DNA from: an uncultured Bacteroidota bacterium
GTDB taxonomy: Bacteria; Bacteroidota; Bacteroidia; Flavobacteriales; Flavobacteriaceae
Assembly: GCA_903888655.1 (NCBI GenBank)
Contig: CAISUR010000392.1
Location: 1-11,896 of the forward strand
Length of the DNA stretch: 11,896 nucleotides
Direction: 5' to 3'
Shown here: positions 8,423 to 11,896 of the stretch, in pieces
Position numbering within the stretch: the stretch's first letter is position 1
Layout: each line of letters opens with the position of its first letter
Notes under the pieces: model-generated
Databases searched by the model: none
Told to the model about the DNA's origin: nothing
What the model saw: the letters and a program-made list of their open reading frames with translations, nothing else
Program-made: the position numbers and the translations under genes

Positions 8423-9238
8423 ATGAATTTGAAAAATATATTGAATATAAAAAAAATAGCTGGAGTAAGTTCTTTGCTTTTTATTTTGAGTTGTTCAACC
8501 AACGAAAAACAAACGGTAACAACCATGAATCAATTAGTCATGCAAGATGAATTTGATACTAACGGCGCACCCAATAGCGCTTTATGGGTTTACAATATTG
8601 GTACGGGTACTAATGGTTGGGGAAACAATGAATTAGAATATTACACAGACTTACCTCAAAATGTTAAAGTACAGGACGGGATGTTGAATATTACTGCAAT
8701 AAAAGGCGCTTATAATGGTTCGGCTTATACCTCTGCAAGAATATCAACCAAAGGTAAATTTCAACAAAAATATGGTCGTGTAGAAGCAAGAATTAAAATG
8801 CCATGGGGAAAAGGTCTATGGCCAGCTTTTTGGATGATTGGTGCTAACTCTGATGTTGTGGCTTGGCCCCAATGTGGTGAAATAGACATTATGGAATACC
8901 TAGGTAACAATCCTACAACCGTTTTTGGAACAGTTCATGGTCCAGGTTATTCGGGTTCTAATGCAATTACCAAAAATTATACTTTAAGCAATGACAGGTT
9001 TGATACTGATTTTCATGTTTTTGGAATAGAGTGGGGAGAAAATTATATCAATTATTATGTTGATGATGTTTTGTATAATCAAATCACACCAGCTAATGCA
9101 AGTGGTGAATGGGTATTTAATCAGCCATTCTATATTATTCTTAATCTTGCTGTAGGAGGAAATCTTCCAGGATCGCCCAACACTGATACTACATTTCCAC
9201 AAACAATGTTAGTAGATTACGTTAGAGTATATCAATAA
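8423..9238 (+). CDS. GH16 laminarinase-type endo-beta-1,3-glucanase, lipoprotein
   Basis: 271 aa, the full length of a single GH16 catalytic domain plus a signal. It is predicted to cut internal beta-1,3 (or mixed beta-1,3/1,4) glucan bonds with retention. The signature GEIDIMEYLG holds the nucleophile E153, D155 and acid/base E158; the extra Met between D-I and E is the beta-bulge form seen in laminarinases. Other family marks are the opening ELxFYDEFD-like QDEFDTNGAPNSALW, GWGNNELEYYT, KYGRVEARIKMPWGKGLWPAFWMIG, VFGIEWGENYINYYVDD, NLAVGGNLPG and the closing MLVDYVRVY. The N-terminus has Lys residues, a hydrophobic stretch and a lipobox ILSC (Cys24), so it should be membrane-anchored. No acidic export signal follows the Cys, so whether it faces out or into the periplasm is open. 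The gene starts 32 nt after the binding lipoprotein, consistent with one operon. The family call is very secure; laminarin as substrate is likely but inferred from motif and context. Confidence 0.95.
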   Translation: MNLKNILNIKKIAGVSSLLFILSCSTNEKQTVTTMNQLVMQDEFDTNGAPNSALWVYNIGTGTNGWGNNELEYYTDLPQNVKVQDGMLNITAIKGAYNGSAYTSARISTKGKFQQKYGRVEARIKMPWGKGLWPAFWMIGANSDVVAWPQCGEIDIMEYLGNNPTTVFGTVHGPGYSGSNAITKNYTLSNDRFDTDFHVFGIEWGENYINYYVDDVLYNQITPANASGEWVFNQPFYIILNLAVGGNLPGSPNTDTTFPQTMLVDYVRVYQ

Positions 9239-9258
9239 GTAATAATAATTTCAAACAC

Positions 9259-9296
9259 TAAAATTAGACTTTTTCAATAAGAGGGGTCTAATTTTA
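9259..9296 (+). terminator. Hairpin between GH16 and phosphorylase genes, possible terminator or attenuator
   Basis: TAAAATTAGAC (9259-9269) pairs perfectly with GTCTAATTTTA (9286-9296), an 11-bp stem. T-G and T-A pairs (9270-9274 with 9281-9285) can extend it inward to a 6-nt loop. What follows is AATTTTATATAAAT, with only a short T run, so as an intrinsic terminator it looks leaky. It starts 20 nt after the GH16 stop and ends 28 nt before the phosphorylase start. It may stop most transcripts of the surface genes, or stabilise the 3' end of the upstream mRNA while letting some readthrough occur. Confidence 0.5.
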
Positions 9297-9324
9297 ATTT
9301 TATATAAATCGATTTTAAAAAGTC

Positions 9325-11896
9325 ATGATGCAGAACTCAAATAGTGTTGATGTTTTAGATAAAGAGGAAAAAGATAAAAAGGTTTCTATGGAACTTGTAA
9401 AAATCGAAGGGGAGGAATTCTATAAAATTTCCAACAACGATTCAATGCGTCCATTTTTTATGAGTATTGTCAGTGACTCCAATCATTGGATGTTTATTTC
9501 TAGTAATGGCGGTCTTACAGCAGGTAGAAAAAATGCAGAATTCGCTCTTTTTCCGTACTATACAGACGATAAAATCACAGAATTTGCTGATATTACTGGA
9601 AGTAAATCAATTTTTAAAATAAATCATGACAATCAAATTCATTTTTGGGAACCTTTTTCAGAACGATTTAATGATCAATATTCGCTAACCCGAAATATTT
9701 ACAAAAATATCTATGGAAACAAAATCATCTTTGAAGAAATTCAAAATGATTTTCAACTTTCATTTCAATACGAATGGAACTCTAGTAATCAGTTTGGATT
9801 TATTAAAAAATCTAAAATTACCAATCACTCCGAAAACAATTATAAAATCACATTACTTGACGGAATTCAAAACATTATGCCGCATGGTGTAAGTAGTGAT
9901 TTACAAGCAACAACGAGTAATTTGGTAGATGCTTACAAAAGAAGCGAAATAGATGCACAAAGTGGTTTGGGAATTTATGCATTAAGTGCCATTATTGTTG
10001 ACAAAGCCGAGCCAAGTGAAGCGCTAAAAGCCAATATTACTTGGTCATTAGGATTAGATAATCCAACCTATTTGCTTTCGTCTTTACAACTTGCTGTTTT
10101 TAGAAAAAACCAAAAATTACAACCCGAAACAGATATCAAAGGTGAAAAAGGAGCCTATTTTGTTGCAACCGATATTAATTTAGAAAGTAACAACTCTAAA
10201 AGTTGGAAAATTATCGCCAATGTAAATCAAAATCAAGCGCAAGTTATCCAACTTTGTGACAGTATTTTGAATGATAAATCACTCGAAAGTCAGCTAAATT
10301 CTGATATCGAATTAGGAAAACAAAATTTAATTGCATTAAATGCAACCGCAGACGGATTGCAATTTACGGCTGATAAACGAAAAGATACTCGTCATTTTTC
10401 TAATGTGTTGTTCAATATCATGCGTGGTGGAATTTTCGATAATAATTATCAAATTGAAAAGAAGGATTTCTCTAATTATTTACTAAAAGCGAACAAACAG
10501 GTTTTTGAAAATAATAAGTCTTTCTTAAATAATCTAAATGAGATATTCACTTATTCACATTTACAAGAATTACTTTCTAAAGTGGATGATGTTGATTTGA
10601 TTCGTTTAGCAACGGAATATTTACCGCTTAAATTCAGTAGAAGACACGGCGATCCAAGTCGTCCTTGGAATAAATTTTCAATCAATACCCGAAGCGAAAT
10701 TGACGGTTCTAAAATATTAGATTACGAAGGAAATTGGCGTGATATTTTCCAAAACTGGGAAGCCTTAGCCTATGCATATCCTGAATTTATTGACGGAATG
10801 ATTTTCAAATTCCTAAATGCTTCAACATTTGACGGTTACAATCCCTACCGAGTTACTAAAGATGGTTTTGATTGGGAAGCTATTGAACCAGACAATCCGT
10901 GGTCATACATTGGATATTGGGGCGACCATCAAATTATTTATTTATTAAAATTTTTAGAGTTCATTGAAAAATATGCTCCCGGAAAATTAAACTCCTATTT
11001 CGATAATGATTGTTTTGTGTATGCAGCGGTGCCGTATACTATAAAACCCTACCAAGAAATTCTAAAAAATCCAAAAGATACTATTGAATACAGTCACGAT
11101 TGGGAGAAAAAAATAAATAAACGCAGAGAATTAAATGGTGCTGATGGCGCTTTATTAAGAGATAATAATGATGCCATTTATCATGTAAACTTTATCGAAA
11201 AAATACTAGCAACGGTTTTGTCAAAAATGTCCAATTTTATTCCAGAAGCGGGTATTTGGATGAACACGCAACGACCTGAATGGAACGATGCTAATAATGC
11301 TTTAGTGGGTAATGGAGTTTCAATGGTAACGCTTTATTATTTGCACCGATTTTTAAAATTTTTCCAACAATTATTAGATAATACCGATCAAGAAACGATT
11401 AAAATCTCTAATGAAATGGTGGAGTTTTATCATGCTATTCGAGAAAATTTAATCCAATTCAAACCTTTACTGGAAGGTTCTATCAACAATCAAGAAAGAA
11501 AAAAAATAATGGATGCTCTTGGAAAAGCTGCATCAGAATATCGTTTCCAAGTCTATAATAGCGGATTTTGGGGTAAAAAACGAACGCATTCTATGGAAGG
11601 TTTGAAAAAATTCACACAAGTAAGTTTGGATTTTATTGAGCATTCTATCAAAGCCAATCAAAGACAAGACAATTTATATCACGCTTATAATTTGATGTCT
11701 TCAACAGAAAATGAAGTGGCAGTATCCCATCTTTCTGAAATGTTGGAAGGTCAAGTAGCGGCTATTAGCTCAGGATTTTTAGGAGCAAAAGAAACTCTAG
11801 AGATCCTAAATAGTTTAAGAAATAGTGCCTTATACAGAGTAGATCAAAACAGCTATATTTTATATCCAAACAAACAATTACCGAAATTTTTGGAGA
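9325..11896 (+). CDS. GH94/GH149-like glucan phosphorylase, 3'-truncated by window end
   Basis: The frame is open from ATG 9325 (or ATG 9328) to the window edge, 857 codons with no stop, so the C-terminus is missing. There is no signal peptide: the N-terminus is polar and charged (MMQNSNSVDVLDKEEKDKK), so the enzyme should be cytoplasmic. An N-terminal beta-rich region contains FISSNGGLTAGRKNAEFALFPYYTDDK and WEPFSERFN, followed by a helical, (alpha/alpha)6-like region with NWRDIFQNWEALAYAYPEF, NPWSYIGYWGDHQIIYLLKF and RPEWNDANNALVGNG. The WND segment matches the catalytic-acid site of inverting phosphorylases related to GH94, pointing to D655. Length and its GH16 neighbourhood favour GH149, a family of beta-1,3-oligoglucan phosphorylases of about 1100 aa, but GH94 or GH161 cannot be ruled out from motifs alone. 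Expected reaction: beta-1,3-glucan oligomer plus phosphate to glucose 1-phosphate plus a shorter oligomer. It is the intracellular end of the pathway implied by the upstream genes. Confidence 0.8.
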   Translation, partial: MMQNSNSVDVLDKEEKDKKVSMELVKIEGEEFYKISNNDSMRPFFMSIVSDSNHWMFISSNGGLTAGRKNAEFALFPYYTDDKITEFADITGSKSIFKINHDNQIHFWEPFSERFNDQYSLTRNIYKNIYGNKIIFEEIQNDFQLSFQYEWNSSNQFGFIKKSKITNHSENNYKITLLDGIQNIMPHGVSSDLQATTSNLVDAYKRSEIDAQSGLGIYALSAIIVDKAEPSEALKANITWSLGLDNPTYLLSSLQLAVFRKNQKLQPETDIKGEKGAYFVATDINLESNNSKSWKIIANVNQNQAQVIQLCDSILNDKSLESQLNSDIELGKQNLIALNATADGLQFTADKRKDTRHFSNVLFNIMRGGIFDNNYQIEKKDFSNYLLKANKQVFENNKSFLNNLNEIFTYSHLQELLSKVDDVDLIRLATEYLPLKFSRRHGDPSRPWNKFSINTRSEIDGSKILDYEGNWRDIFQNWEALAYAYPEFIDGMIFKFLNASTFDGYNPYRVTKDGFDWEAIEPDNPWSYIGYWGDHQIIYLLKFLEFIEKYAPGKLNSYFDNDCFVYAAVPYTIKPYQEILKNPKDTIEYSHDWEKKINKRRELNGADGALLRDNNDAIYHVNFIEKILATVLSKMSNFIPEAGIWMNTQRPEWNDANNALVGNGVSMVTLYYLHRFLKFFQQLLDNTDQETIKISNEMVEFYHAIRENLIQFKPLLEGSINNQERKKIMDALGKAASEYRFQVYNSGFWGKKRTHSMEGLKKFTQVSLDFIEHSIKANQRQDNLYHAYNLMSSTENEVAVSHLSEMLEGQVAAISSGFLGAKETLEILNSLRNSALYRVDQNSYILYPNKQLPKFLE

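Noticed and set aside
8984..9202. 72-codon - strand open frame inside GH16
   Set aside because: It lies wholly inside a secure GH16 gene on the opposite strand and has no features of its own.
1..11896. CRISPR arrays, tRNA or rRNA genes, insertion sequences
   Set aside because: I saw no spaced direct-repeat array, no tRNA-like cloverleaf, no transposase motif and no terminal inverted repeats; almost all of the window is accounted for by collinear protein genes.

Overview
The window reads as a chromosomal segment of a Flavobacterium-like member of the Bacteroidota. The DNA is strongly A+T-rich. The first gene fragment ends in a type IX secretion (T9SS) C-terminal sorting domain. The regulator has the Reg_prop/Y_Y_Y/LuxR-HTH architecture typical of this phylum. 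Starts lack clear Shine-Dalgarno sequences, and the lipoproteins sit in a glycan-degradation cluster. No genus can be fixed from the sequence alone.

Layout, all on the + strand: (1) 2-169, the last 55 codons of a secreted T9SS client gene, followed by a strong intrinsic terminator (188-223). (2) 282-3119, a one-protein transmembrane sensor-regulator with periplasmic beta-propeller repeats, a Y_Y_Y domain, one TM helix, a coiled coil and a LuxR-type HTH, with no kinase or receiver domain. (3) A 266-nt A+T-rich gap with a weak candidate promoter. (4) 3386-6511, a 1041-aa protein joining an N-terminal clan GH-A-like TIM-barrel glycosidase domain to about 600 residues that look like an outer-membrane beta-barrel. 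(5) 6525-8390, a modular, apparently non-catalytic lipoprotein with three jelly-roll-like modules and one Ig-like (Big_2) domain. (6) 8423-9238, a GH16 laminarinase-type lipoprotein. (7) A hairpin at 9259-9296. (8) 9325 to the window edge, 857 residues of a cytoplasmic GH94/GH149-like phosphorylase that continues beyond the window.

Together these look like part of a beta-1,3-glucan (laminarin-type) utilisation locus. The regulator would sense an oligosaccharide in the periplasm. The modular lipoprotein would bind glucan at the surface and GH16 would cut it. The GH/beta-barrel fusion would process and possibly pass oligosaccharides across the outer membrane. The cytoplasmic phosphorylase would split them with phosphate to give glucose 1-phosphate. 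No SusC/SusD pair is present in the window, so the GH/barrel fusion is the only visible outer-membrane candidate and is the most unusual item here. Substrate assignment rests on GH16 and the phosphorylase and is inference for the other genes.
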